This document shows positions 33,080 to 45,203 of a stretch of DNA of 64,000 nucleotides, piece by piece. Under the pieces are notes generated by a model that did no database searches, had not been told where the DNA came from, and saw only the letters and a list, made by a program, of their open reading frames with translations. The position numbers were made by a program, and so were the translations under genes. Position 1 is the stretch's first letter; every line of letters begins with the position of its first letter. Source of the stretch: Wurfbainia villosa (lineage: Eukaryota; Streptophyta; Magnoliopsida; Zingiberales; Zingiberaceae); assembly GCA_025175895.1 (NCBI GenBank), contig CM046003.1, positions 24,077,245 through 24,141,244 of the forward strand. The letters are read 5' to 3'.

Positions 33080-35093
33080 TGATCGAACGATTTTTAGTGT
33101 CGCAATACCGTTCCCAAATTATTTACCGAACCCCCTAACTACACTAATGCAGTATAGGACTGACTCGGCTCATCTCCCAACGAACCTAATGGCTGAACGT
33201 TTGTTTTTAAACAGAGGTAAACACTGGGGGTTTTTACAATTTTCAAAACAATTATTCAAAGCTAACCTAATGCAAGAACGATTCAACCTTCCACCGCACT
33301 CTCACTATACGATGCAATGGTCAAACAATTCTGGTAAACAAACCAACATGGAAATTAAATCTGCAGGAAGTAAATCTAACTAATGCACAAAAGTAAGTAA
33401 TCACGCACCGTCACTACTATACGGCATAATGATCACGAAACAAATGTGAACAATTTAACCATGTACCGCTTTATCACTATACTGACAGAGTCAAAACACT
33501 AAAAATTACAATAAATGAAATGCAATAACGAAGCAATTCAACCGCACACCGCATACTTGTCACTATACGAATCGATCGAATGTAAAGGAAATCTAACCTA
33601 ATAATGAAAGCACTCCAACCAAACACCGCATCATTACTATACGATGCTCGATTGGACAATTTTAATTGATGGAGTTAGTATATACAACAAGAAATTAAAC
33701 TAAACTACAAATGCACAACGAACAAAATTAACCAACTAAACAACAATCAAACCTATAGAAATAGCATTGCAAGTAAACAAACAAACATATCAAAACAAAT
33801 ATCCAATTAAATGGATTGAATGCAAATATAAGTAATCGGTAACCCCACGATAGCGACAATAACCCGAACAACCTCTCCGGCGGTGAATGCGAAGTCGCCC
33901 AACCGGTAGCGGCAGAAGGAATGACATACGATCGAATGCAATCGCGCTCCGGAATCTAGATTCACCGGACAGTGGAGGGAATCTTCACCGGCGATGGTGA
34001 TGGAACTCGCCCAACCGCGGCTAGTGGATGACTCGGCGAAATGGAACGGCCTATTCGTACCGGAATGGAGTGGATTCGCCGGAAAAGGAATCACCGAATC
34101 TGCCTCGCCGCTTCGCCGGATCACCGCAACATAACAGATTCAGATTCGCCGTCGAGGGTCGGATGGGATTACCGCCGGATCTCGGAAGGAGGTCAGCCGG
34201 AATGGGATGCTATCGCCGGGACGTGGGAAGAAGGCTCTGCCGCGTGGAAATGGGGAAAAATGCCTCGGCCGAGTTGCTGCGCCGTCGCGAAATGGAAGGA
34301 CCTCTTCCGCGCGTCGCCGGCGAGCCTCCTGCGATCCGCCGCCGCTCGTGGCAAGAATTGATGCCGCCGCCGCCCACGAGGAAGAAGACGCTGCGTTGGT
34401 GAAGTTCGCCTTCTACGCGTCGCCGCCGCCGCTGTAATCCACGCCACGCGGCCGCAGGCCGCGAAGAAGCCGCCAGCCGCGAGGTAAGGTTTAATTAAAT
34501 GAAATGTGTGAACCGTCCGATCATTTCGCCCACTCAATCTCTCTAGTTCCTTAGATCTAGGGCTTGATTAATCGATTAAATAGGCTTCATTTGGCTGCTC
34601 AATCCAACGGCTGAAATCAGTCTGATTTGAAATGGATGGATCTAATCCGTCTGAAGGTATAATAACGATCCAACGGTCCAGATGAACGGACAAGACGTAT
34701 AGATCTTAATGTACGGGCCGGATCGCTCCAGATCCAGATGGATGGCTCGGAATCAATCACTTTCCTCGGATGGTCTATAATGCTCAGATCTGAACCCTTG
34801 ATTTGATTTGCCTTCTAATCTGGATGAAGGGCTCAGATTAAATCATTTTGAAATGTCCATTACGACCCCAGATGAAGCCATATTTGATCTAACTTGAGTC
34901 TAGTCCAGTGGCTCATCTCGATCTCCTACAAATAAAGATAACATTCGCAAATCAATCCAAGATATAGAAGAATTTACAAAAAGGTCCAAAATGAATCCAA
35001 ACTCATAAAACATGCAGATAATCAATAATAAATCACTCGAGAGGATAAAACTGATATTAAGGACCAAAATAATACAACAAAATGACATTATCA
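33080..35093 (-). repeat. E6 3' LTR (left copy)
   Basis: 2014 bp. It contains about five spaced copies of a CCGCACTGTCACTATACGATG-like unit between 33290 and 33650. An unusually GC- and CpG-rich segment lies at about 33840-34480 within otherwise AT-rich DNA. Open frames in that segment differ from those in the right LTR and are not genes. Confidence 0.9.
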
Positions 35094-36690
35094 ATTCCCC
35101 ACACTTATTTTTTGCGGCGTCCCGAGCAATAATGAAAATAAAGAAACACTAACACCCTAACTCATTCCCCTAGCAATACCTAGATCAATAATTGAGATGT
35201 AAAAAAAATTTACTTAGGATCACCAAATTCATCAGATCTAGGGTATTCAAAAGATCCGACTCTACAACAATCAACATGTATGATGATTTACACAAATCAA
35301 ATAGACTAAGCTGATACAAAACCTCCCAAAATGGATATATGCACCGATGCTCACATAATAACGTAGAGTGGGCGCCTCAAAACAACATGCAATTTTGTAC
35401 TACCATATGCTTGCTTATCATCTACTTCTCTCGCTATCAATACATCTCATACATGAATCAAAAAGGATTTAACATGAATCGAATAAGATCAAAAGTAGAG
35501 TGCGGATAAAGTATGCAAGAGAAGTACAAGACAAAGGTACAAATGAATAGGAACAAGAGAAGAATTGGAGAAATAAACCGATGAGTTGCTCATGAAATAC
35601 TCAAGAACCAAAGAATATGGGAAGAGGCTAGGATAATTGGAAAATTTAGAATTGGATTCAGGATCAAATGACTCTATCCAACACATAGCAATCTCATTTG
35701 CCTGCATTACAATTGAACTTTTATTTTTTTACAAAAGAAACACCAATGGCGCCATTTTTTTTTTCTTTTTTTTTTTTTTTTTTGAAGAAAATCAAGTACT
35801 AATAACAGACAAATATAGATTAAAACAAATGACCAATGAAAACTAAATCTACCAAATCATATTTCCAACAAAAATAATATAACTCCTCCCCACACTTAAA
35901 ATTTTGTCCGTCTCGACAATACAACCCATCAAACTATTCCTCCAAAGATGGAAAGCAATAGATATGAAAAAGATAATCCACAAAGATACAAAGACAATGA
36001 ATAGCAAATGAAGAGATATGACAAGACATGGAATAAGTAAGTATCACGTGGATTAGACAAGCAAACCAAGTCAGAAAAAGAGTCAAGAATGAAATCCTTC
36101 ATCATATTCATGCAAGTAAATATTCCTGCAGTTTTGAACAGACTCAAAGCAAGTTCTAGAGTAACAAGAATCACATGTGTTATCACACAAAAGTGGGTAG
36201 ATGATAAAAATGGCTTGCAACCTCACTAGGTGAATAAACATCAAGCTTAGACTATCAATAAAAAGTTCACCATCATAACAAGTGACTGCATGCAAGTGAA
36301 GTCTTCTATCATACGCAAAAATCCATAATTTGATGATCAAACTTAACTAATTTTTACCACCTCTGAAATGATACTAAGGCATGCATAGAGAATATTATTT
36401 GACTCAACAACAAACAAACAAACTTAGGTAAACAGGCAAACAAACACACAACCCATACAATTTATTCCGAACATGAAAGGAAGAAAATAAATGCAGTAAA
36501 TAAAAGAACACACTCCTTTCATGTCGGAGAAGAAGCATCATCATGCGCCCCACCGTATTCTCCAAGATATAGACTTGATCTCTTTGCTCGACACTTCATG
36601 AATTTGTTGCAAAGTGAGACCCTTGATCGCTAATGATCGCCTGGGAACTCAAATGCAAAAATATGTGAGACCTAACAAAATCCACAACAA
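35094..36690 (-). mobile_element. E6 internal region, non-coding 3' part
   Basis: No gene is supported. The minus-strand purine tract AAGTGTGGGGAA adjoins the left LTR (plus 35095-35106). A second tract, AAGTGTGGGGAGGAG (plus 35883-35897), lies ~790 bp inside. A long T-run broken by C sits at 35753-35782. Confidence 0.65.
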
Positions 36691-36699
36691 CTAGAGAAT

Positions 36700-37310
36700 C
36701 ATCACCCCGTGGGAATGACCTCCACCCATTTAGAAACATAATCATATGCCAAAAGAATATATGGAAATCCAAAGATACAGAAAAGGACCCATAAAATCAA
36801 TACCTCAAATATCGAAAATCTCACAAAATAACAAAAGTTTTGAGGCATTTCATTTCTCCTATGTTCCTGTTCGTTGACATCGCTCACAAGACTTGTAGAA
36901 TTGAGACATCATGAAATAAGGTGGGCCAATACAAATCAAACTCTAAAACTTTCCTAGCAGTTCTTTGGGGTCCAAAATACCCCCACAAGCCGAGAGAATA
37001 ACAAAAAGTAAATACATATGGAATGAAACTCATAATCAAGTGCACATCATCTAATAATTTGATCATTACAAAATTTTCAATGATAAAGATCATCCCATAC
37101 ATAAAACTTGGCATAACTTTTCAATTTATGGACTTGTGCATGAGTAAAATGTGAAGGTACAACTAAATAAATAGCAAGATCTGCATACCATGGTGTCTTA
37201 CCCTACAGGTGAAAAAGTTGCTCATCCGAAAAGAATCGCTATGGGTGGGCCCGATCTCTATCGCAATCTGTCAAATGAAATACCACCTCCTTCGCAACAA
37301 TTTGGTCAAG
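36700..37310 (-). pseudogene. E6 integrase remnant
   Basis: Read on the minus strand: a KTPWYADLAIYLV-like stretch near 37200, then ARKVLEFDLYWPTLFHDVS (near 36900-36960), then a CERCQRTGT zinc-domain piece (near 36860). YILLAYDYVSKWVEVIP of the integrase core comes last (near 36720-36770). The order and motifs match the Ty3/gypsy integrase of E7 (compare 58003 and 58138). Stops and frame changes lie between every motif. Confidence 0.8.
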
Positions 37311-38092
37311 GGTAGGGCAATCAATCAAGTCTCGATAAAATGTCTCAGAGAAACCGCATGACCTAGAAAAGCACAACTTCCCGCATGTAAGCGGGGTAAG
37401 ATAAAGAATATATAGCATGAATTTTAGCGGGATCTACTTCAATATCATACACGAGATAATATAATCCAAGATATCCCATACTGACCATGAAATGACATTT
37501 CTTACAAACATCGATGGAAGTGATCCTTGGGCGTCACTGAAGAGCGCTAGTCCCTACACAATCCATATCCCTGTCTACATAAAAAGAGGGTCCACAGATA
37601 GGTCCTAACAACAAATCATTATCAACATCAGAATCAACCGAATCAATAAAATCATAACAAAATATAGAAGGTGCAGAGATATCCAAATGAAAAATAGACT
37701 AAGAAATAAAATTCATGCAGTCCAACTCATCAGCTATAACCACGCTAAGAATAGAATGATCCTCCATCGGGTACCTCATAGCGTCCAAAATACTGAACCA
37801 AACCACAGTATCTCCTACCTCCATAGAAAGAGTACAACTTCTCGTGAAACAAAACCTCGGCATACTTGGGAATCTGCTTCCCTAGCCTATTCTTCAACAA
37901 CCCCCTTCCTAGGCTGGGCCTCTGAGGGAAGAGAAGAGAAAATTCAAGTAGATGATCACCTGAAGACCTAGTCATCCACACAAACAAATATAATGAGAAA
38001 CAAATATAAATGATAAGAAAGACAATAATAACAAAAGAAAAAGAAAACAAACAAACAAACTACAGTTTAAAGACAAACGAACCCATTAGAGT
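37311..38092 (-). mobile_element. E6 internal region, 5' part
   Basis: This lies between the primer site and the integrase remnant. I could not recognise gag, protease or RT. It is too short (~0.8 kb) to hold them, so a large internal deletion is likely. Confidence 0.55.
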
Positions 38093-38110
38093 TCCCCGGC
38101 AACGGCGCCA
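38093..38110 (-). other. E6 primer-binding site (Asp tRNA)
   Basis: Reverse complement of TGGCGCCGTTGCCGGGGA, the complement of the plant Asp tRNA 3' end, five bases from the LTR edge. Confidence 0.88.
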
Positions 38111-38115
38111 AAATT

Positions 38116-40116
38116 TGATCGAACGATTTTTAGTGTCGCAATACCGTTCCCAAATTATTTACCGAACCCCCTAACTACACTAATGCAGTATAGGACTGAC
38201 TCGGGTCATCTCCCAACGAACCTAATGGCTGGACGTTTGTTTTTAAACAGAAGTAAACACTGGGGGTTTTTACAATTTTCAAAACAATTATTCAAAGCTA
38301 ACCTAATGCAAGAACGATTCAACCTTGCACCGCACTGTCACTATACTATGCAATGGTCAAACAATTCTGGTAAACAAACCAACATGGAAATTAAATCTGC
38401 AGGAAGTAAATCTAACTAATGCGCAAAAGTAAGTAAATCCCGTAAGTAATCACGCACCGCACTATCACTATACGATACAATGATCACGAAACAAATGTGA
38501 ACAACTTAACCATGTACTCACTATCGTACTATACGACGAGTCAAACAATACAAAAAATTGCAATAAATGAAATACAATAAACGAAAGCACTTCGACCAAG
38601 CATCGCACTGTCACTATACGACAACTGGACGAATGTAAATGAAATCTAAGCTAATGATGAAAGCACTCCGACCAAACACCGCACTGTCACTATACGATGC
38701 CTGGATTGGACAATTTTAATTGATGGAGTTAGTATATCAAAGAACAAGAAATTAAACTAAACTACAAAATGCACAACGAACAAAATTAACTAACTAAACA
38801 ACAATCAAACCTATAGAAATAGCATTGCAAGTAAACAAACAAACATAGCAAAACAAATATCCAATTAAATGGACCAATGCAAATATAAGTAATCGTAACA
38901 CGATGGCGACAATAACCGAACAACCCTCTCCGGTGAATGCGAAGTGCCAACCAGCGGAGGAAGGATGGACATAATCGATCAATCGCTCGCAAACTGGATT
39001 CACCGGCGGGAATCTTCACCGGCGATGGTGATGGAACGCCCAACGGCCGGTAGTGGATGACTCGGCGAATGGAATCGGCCTATTCCACCAATGGAGGATT
39101 CGAGAAAAGGGAAGGAATCACGAATCCCTCAGCCGGATCGCAACACGGCGCATATCTACCGTCGAGGGTTTGGGATTACCGCCGGATCTCGGAAGGAGGT
39201 CGCGGAATGGGATGCCGGACCGCCGCCACGCGTGGAAGAAGAAGGCTCACAGCGTGAAATGGGGAAAAAACACCTGGCTCGAAAGTTGCTGCTCGTCGCG
39301 AAATGGAAGGACCTCCTTCTCGCCGGCGCCCTCGCACTGGCGCCCGCCGGCGAAGACGCCGCCGCCGCCACGAGGAAGAAGACGCTGCGTGAAGTTCTCG
39401 GCTGATGCTTTCTGCGTCACCGGGCCGCCTAATCCCAGCGGCCGCATGAGGCTGAAGAAGCCGACGCGAGGAAGAAGACCAAGAACGAGATCTTTCGAGC
39501 CTTCGCCGATTCGTTCGATGAGGTAAGGTTTAATTAAATGAAATGTGTGAACCGTCCGATCATTTTGCCCACTCAATCTCAAATGCCTTAGATCTAGGGC
39601 TTGATTAATCGATTAAATAGGCTTCATTTCAATCCAATTTGAAATCACCGATTTGAAATGGACTATCTAATCCGTCAAGGCATAATCACGATCCAACGGT
39701 CGGTGATGAACCGACAAGACGATATAGATCTTAATGTACGGGCGGATCGCTCGAGATCGGATGGATGGCTCGAATCAATCACTTTCCTGACGGTCTATAA
39801 TGCTCAGATCTGAACCCTTGATTTGATTTGCCTTCTAATCTGGATGAAGGGCTCAGATTAAATCATTTTGAAATGTCCATTACGACCCCAGATGAAGCCA
39901 TATTTGATCTAACTTGAGTCTCGTCCAGTGGCTCATCTCGATCTCCTACAAATAAAGATAACATTCGCAAATCAATCCAAGATATAGAAGAATTTACAAA
40001 AAGGTCCAAAATGAATCCAAACTCATAAAACATGCAGATAATCAATAATAAATCACTCGAGAGGATAAAACAGTGATATTAAGGACCAAAATAATACAAC
40101 AAAATGACAGTTATCA
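38116..40116 (-). repeat. E6 5' LTR (right copy)
   Basis: 2001 bp, direct repeat of 33080-35093. It carries the same CCGCACTGTCACTATACGATG-like units (near 38334, 38454, 38525, 38603 and 38678) and a GC-rich segment at 38900-39530. Differences to the left copy are concentrated in the GC-rich segment as short indels. Confidence 0.9.
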
Positions 40117-41017
40117 GTGTCACCCATCCGAGAGTGAGTTTCTTTTCTATCCTTCTTTGGATGAGCCTCTTCCATCCCCTTTTGAGGACATTTCCCTAGA
40201 CACCCTTCATGATCAATTCTATCACAGTCCCCTTCCATTAAATGTTAATCTTTTCCCCTCGAACGATCTTTCTTCTCCTGACAATGTCCTTTATAAGGTC
40301 ATTGCTCATTGCATCCTTCCCATAGTCACCCATGGATTGGCTTTAGTTTACCACATCTGCTTTCTTATGCATTCAGGGTTAGATGTGAATATTAGTCCTG
40401 AACACATTCCATTGCGCCATTCATTTCATTAAGACAAACAATAGCAGTCCACATGCCCTTTGGTTAGCTAATCATCGAGTGGCTTGGTTCCGTAATCAAC
40501 GCAACCAAAGGGGTCATACACATATCCACCAAGTATGATCGCATGAATACGGAGTTTTTTTTTCTTTAGCTTGAAGCCCTTAGGGTTCCAAGACTGGGCT
40601 ACTAGATAGATGGATGCTCCAGCACAGAGGGTGATGCTACACCGGATGCAGAGGATGACGCTATGCTGCTTCGTAGCATGCCTGATTTGAGGAGGAGATA
40701 GATTCCCATCTTGAGCTTCATCTAGAGTATGAGGAGATTCATTTGGAGCACCAGCGTTTCACCAAGAGCACCGGAGTTCCATTTGGATTCTTGGGACATT
40801 GGACCAGCAGAGGCTCCTGCCTCCGCAGAACATCCGCCGTGCGTTCATAGTCAATGGCCATGGACACTGATGACCCTACATCTTAGATAGTCATCCCCTG
40901 TATTTTGATATTCTTTTGTTTGTTTTTTTCCCTTTACATGTGTAAGGCATTGCCTTTGAACTTAGTGATTAATGAAATGAATTTGTTTTTGGGGTACATC
41001 CCTATAGTCTATTTCAT
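40117..41017 (+). pseudogene. Transposon-protein-like gene fragment, part 3
   Basis: After the GTGTC duplication an open frame runs to a TAA at 40430-40432: FYPSLDEPLPSPFEDIS, DNVLYKVIAHCILPIVTHG and YHICFLMHSGLDVNI. It is one base out of frame with part 2. Further coding-like text in other frames (HMPFG, STKYDRMNTE) continues to ~40880 with stops. A 3'-UTR-like stretch to ~41017 follows. The I..HCILP..TH and FLMHSG pattern is what I associate with PF20167-type plant repeat proteins. Function is unknown; this copy is dead. Confidence 0.42.
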
Positions 41018-42370
41018 CCCTAAATGTCATGTATGTTTAGATTTCAATATGATGTCATGGCATCATGATCATTGGCAATGTTTATTTATGCTATCATTTA
41101 TGCCATGATCATTCATGCATTTAAAGTAATTAAAATTGATTTAAGGACTATGACATGACTTGAAGTCCTATGTATAAGGGAATTAAGTAGTGTTGCCCTA
41201 GAAAATGCATGAAACCATAGTTTATGATGAACAAAACTCACATCTCACATCACATTTACATGTGTGCGTATTGATACACCCTAGACACATGTGAGATGTT
41301 AGAAAAATGAGTTAAGTTCAAGGTGCATAGTTTAGATGATGAACTTAAACTCAACTTATACTATGGATGAATCATAAATCAATATGAGCTTATGTACAAG
41401 TCATGTGGACTGCACATAGACCATGGTTCAATATAAGGGTTTAAACTACTTTAAAATCATTTTGAAAAATCTTGGTATAGTTTATCTTTTGATAGAAGTC
41501 ACCATTGATAATGTTGATACAAAGTGAGCTCAAACAATGAAGTTTTTCATTTTGAACTTTGTATTCAAAGAGTAAATTATTTTTCACCCATTGTATTACT
41601 TATAAGTAATGTACGTATGAATTTTCACAATTTTTCAAAATACGTAGATTTACTTATGCTTTTTCAAATCTCAATTTCTAAAAAAAAATATTCTCAGATC
41701 ATTTTAATGGCAATATGATGAATGATAAATGAATCGTGACTATAAGGAGTCGATTTCCATTTGATTGAAACAAGGTTTGTTTAGCCCAATTTGAGTATGG
41801 TAAAGTTCCCTAACCACTCCTAACCCTAGGATATGCTTTGGAAAGCAATAGAAAGGGTGAAAATCCATTGGATATGGATTAGAAGAGTTGTTAGGGTGAT
41901 GTATCAATTTTAAGGCATGTGAAAATTCATGTTGAACTTTGGACCTTAATTTTTGATGGTTTAGTGTTCCTATTGGCTTAGGGACTTCCGAGGACTTGTT
42001 GGTGCAATGGGCAAGGGAGTATCTTTCATGGGATGATGGCATGGATGATGGATGTATATTCTTCCTTGTAAGGAGGAGATGAAGAATTTTAAGAAGATAT
42101 GAGACTCTCTTAATGATTGAGACTTATCACTAGGAAGATCGTAGATATCCTAGATGTTTTTGGATCAAGGGAGAGAGACATCTCATCCTTGAGAGAACTT
42201 TTTACATGTTGGAGAAATGTATGTAAAAAGGGGAGAAATGAAATTACCATTTTGGGATAATATGTAAAGATGAGTTGGGTAACTCATAAAGTCAAACATC
42301 AAAAGAAGAGTCAGATTCATATCGATTTTGGTCATATTATTTGATATTGATGAGATGTCATGTTGGAGAT
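41018..42370 (+). mobile_element. E4 non-coding region, right piece
   Basis: From TAAATGTCATGTATGTTTAGA at 41021 the sequence aligns with E3 19230-20429 to the LTR edge (GATTTAAGGACTATG, TGAAACCAT and CCTAACCCTAGGATATGC blocks). CATCTCAC at 41241-41248 pairs with GTGAGATG at 41291-41298. No pol similarity is visible, so E4 is also gag-only. Confidence 0.7.
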
Positions 42371-43690
42371 TGTTAGTGCAATCGACTTAGGTTAGTATTT
42401 GATACGATGGTTTGACCATTTGACCATTGTCAGAAGCCCAAGTCTTGTGTACTTGGCATGGAAAAGTCCAAGCATGGGTCTTGGCAATGGAAAGTCCAAG
42501 CATCTTGGGAATCAAGGAAAAGTCCAAGCATGGTCTTGGAAAAGTCCAACATGGGTTGGCAAGGAAAGTCCAAGCTTTGGCAATTGAAGTCCAAGGAAAA
42601 TATTATGCATAAAGTCCAAGGGTGGAGTCAGATAAGTCCAATGGTTGGCGAAGAAGTCCAAGTCTTATTTGACTAAGCCCAATGTGCCTTGGCAAGATAG
42701 ACCACATTAGCATGACAATAGCTAACAGCACCGGGTTAGCGGATGATTATGGATGACTTAGAAGGATCCGAGTCGAGGTCGACAGGTGGCTGTAAGGCTT
42801 AGGTCTAGGCTAAGAGTGGTCTAACAAGTAGTGGGGCACCATACTAGGGTTAAACCTCTTTGCTGATCGATCAAGTTATGGACCAATTGATGGTCAAGTG
42901 TTTAACACTTGCGGCGAGTCGACACTCATCGACTAGGATTATGGCGGCCTAGCTCAATGATGTGAGTCAACTAGTGCTCAACCGCCATTTAAGGGAAGTA
43001 AAGATACATGTAGTCGATCGACATATATGGCGATCGATGGTTCGCACAAAATGCTCCGTAGCCGATTGGGCCAAATATTTAAGGTTACGATCAATGTTGA
43101 TAGTCGATCGATGAGAGTCTCGATTTTTTCAGTGATGATTGAGCCATTGTCTCACAACAACAAGTGTGTTCGATTGGGGCCTTATGACTTTGGCAAGATG
43201 GAAATCACAATTGATGCGTTAAAAGGAGTCGTTCATGGAGATTCGACAATGGTCTTTGGGAGCTTTATCGAGGCGATTTGAAGGCGGCACAGTGCATTTT
43301 GGCTCTTCAACCTCATTCAAGCAACCAACAAGCAAAGTGCTCAAAACCTAGTTTGTAAAGTGCTCTTTACATTTCAGAGTATTTTGCTTGTATTTTGTTT
43401 TTATTACTGTAATTACTTATACGAGGTTTCTCCACCTCTGGATTGTTCCAAGAAGGAGTTATTGAGTAGTGGTGTGTGATTGCATCGCTAGAGCTCGTTG
43501 AGCTCGATCCGTGAGTATGTACCATTCGTTCTCACGCATATTTGGTGTTGTGTTTGCTTGTGTATTCGTGTTATTGTTTTTATTATTATTCCGGCACATA
43601 TTGTAGCAAGCACACGATCGCGAAAGAATTCCTCCATCTACGATGTACGCACTATTCACCCCCCCTCTAGCGGTCACGAACGTTCCTATA
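42371..43690 (+). repeat. E4 3' LTR
   Basis: Starts TGTTAGTGCAATCGAC and ends near CCTATA (43690). Its 5' part (42430-42680) is a run of imperfect AAAGTCCAAGCATGG repeats. The U5 end has TATTCACCCCCCCTCTAGCGG (43652-43671). It is more diverged from the E3 LTRs than those are from each other. The exact 3' end is uncertain. Confidence 0.7.
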
Positions 43691-44978
43691 GGTTGTAGTC
43701 ATGGTGATGTGGAGTCGGGCAGTGAGACTGATGTGAGCAAAATATATAGGGTTTTAGGAATAGTTTTCACACACATCTCATTACATTAAATACTTGTTTC
43801 ATGCCTATTCTAATTTGTTTTGCATGCATTTCTTATTTTCTAGTTCGGAGATCTGCTCTTGTTGCTTTTGTGTGCAGGACGACATCTTATAGGTGAAATG
43901 ACACATTTTTGGAGCAAAAGGAAGGCATTCACCGGGAAGAACAGAGGTGGACACGACCAACCATGAGAATTCCACATGCCGTGTCAACCCATTAAAGACA
44001 ACTATCTAAAGACCCACACGGCACTGTGGATTCCTCAACAGATATTTTTACATGACTAGGGTTTTCGTGGGAATTATGAAGAGCTGGTTGCACGTCTATA
44101 AAAAGGAAGGCACACCCAAACCCTAGGGAGGATGCCCGACGGCTAGGACGGCAAGATGGTGCCCTAAAATGCATTGGAGACTCGCAACGGGGAGAAAGAA
44201 AGTTGCTAGGAGATCCATCCATCCAACACTCATTGTGGAGAACAACCAAGACACACATATTGGCTAGGACATAAAGTATCTTCTTTATCTTCTCTTTTCT
44301 CATTGTAATGATGATTTCTAATATGTCTTGGGTTTGTTCTTTCTGTCTATGGAGTAGATACTTCTAGGATTAGGGAGTAAGTTGTGTTTCATGTTAGTTT
44401 AAATAGTCATTCATCTCCTTTGATTCTATTTGCAATTTTGTGTTGTTGAGATTTATGAAGATTTAGTCTTGATTCTAATTCTACTATGCGTAGCTGATGC
44501 AAAAGGGTGACAACCTTTGTATCAAAAACCTAGGAGAATCAAGATGAGCCTTGTCATCCTAGATAGATAGGATATGATAAATAAAATCCTCCTCATAGGG
44601 ATTGTTGGTACCTCAATAACCTATCTTGAAGGGCCAAAGTAGAAGAAATTAACTCTAGAAGGGCAAAGGTAAACAGGTAGCTCTGGAAGAAAAAATTCAT
44701 CAGGAAATTACATATTGATCCTCCCTCAAAATCATAATTAGAGACCTCAACACACCTAATTGATGTTCCATCACAAGTGAAATCAAGTCCTAGAATCCTA
44801 AAACCAACCTTCCTTTTGAGTGACATCATACTAAAGTTAAGTTAGGATTACAACACAGAGATTTATTCTAACATCCATGCAAAAGGTACTCATCGGGATC
44901 AATAATTTTTTTACTTGACAACATCTGCACTTACGGGTGTTGAGCGATCCTCGTCGGAGATTTAAGGTACGTACATCA
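43691..44978 (+). repeat. E7 5' LTR (left edge uncertain)
   Basis: It ends GTACGTACATCA before TTTTTGGCACC, as Athila-type LTRs end before their primer site. It includes CTATAAAAAGGAAGGC near 44096 and an ACACGGCACTGTGG-like near-palindrome near 44013. The left limit is unclear because the E4 LTR abuts it and the other E7 LTR lies outside the window. ORFs here are not convincing. Confidence 0.5.
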
Positions 44979-44984
44979 AGTTTT

Positions 44985-45000
44985 TGGCACCAATTGTTGA
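44985..45000 (+). other. E7 primer-binding site (decayed)
   Basis: TGGCACCAATTGTTGA resembles TGGCGCCGTTGCCGGG (Asp tRNA type) with several changes. It lies where the LTR ends and the leader starts. Confidence 0.5.
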
Positions 45001-45203
45001 TTCGATATTGAATCAAAAGTGGATAGATTGGATCGGACTTAGGCCGATTTTTTCCTTGTTTTATTTCATTTTAGTTTATTCAATTTTAGATTTTTGCCAT
45101 TTAAATTCAGTTTAGCTTAATCTTAGTCACATTGCATCTTGCTTTGATTCAACCCCTAGGTTGATTTCATTCTAATCTCAAGGAGAAGCAATTAATACAA
45201 AGA

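Larger units (their letters stand above)
33080..40116 (-). mobile_element. E6: degraded Ty3/gypsy retrotransposon, minus strand
   Basis: Long direct repeats at 33080-35093 and 38116-40116 run TGATCGAACG to TTATCA on the plus strand. They are flanked by GTGTC duplications at 33075-33079 and 40117-40121. The primer site TGGCGCCGTTGCCGGGGA (Asp tRNA) reads on the minus strand at 38110-38093, so the right LTR is the 5' LTR. The internal 3 kb has only fragments of pol. Integrase remnants resemble E7, suggesting an Athila/Tat-type lineage. It must be non-autonomous now. Confidence 0.9.

Noticed and set aside
34028..34537. Overlapping GC-rich ORFs of 76-124 codons in the E6 LTR
   Set aside because: The homologous LTR at 39053-39582 has different frames; high GC explains the lack of stops.
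42399..42676. Three overlapping 61-72-codon ORFs
   Set aside because: They translate the AAAGTCCAAGCATGG subrepeats of the E4 LTR in three phases.
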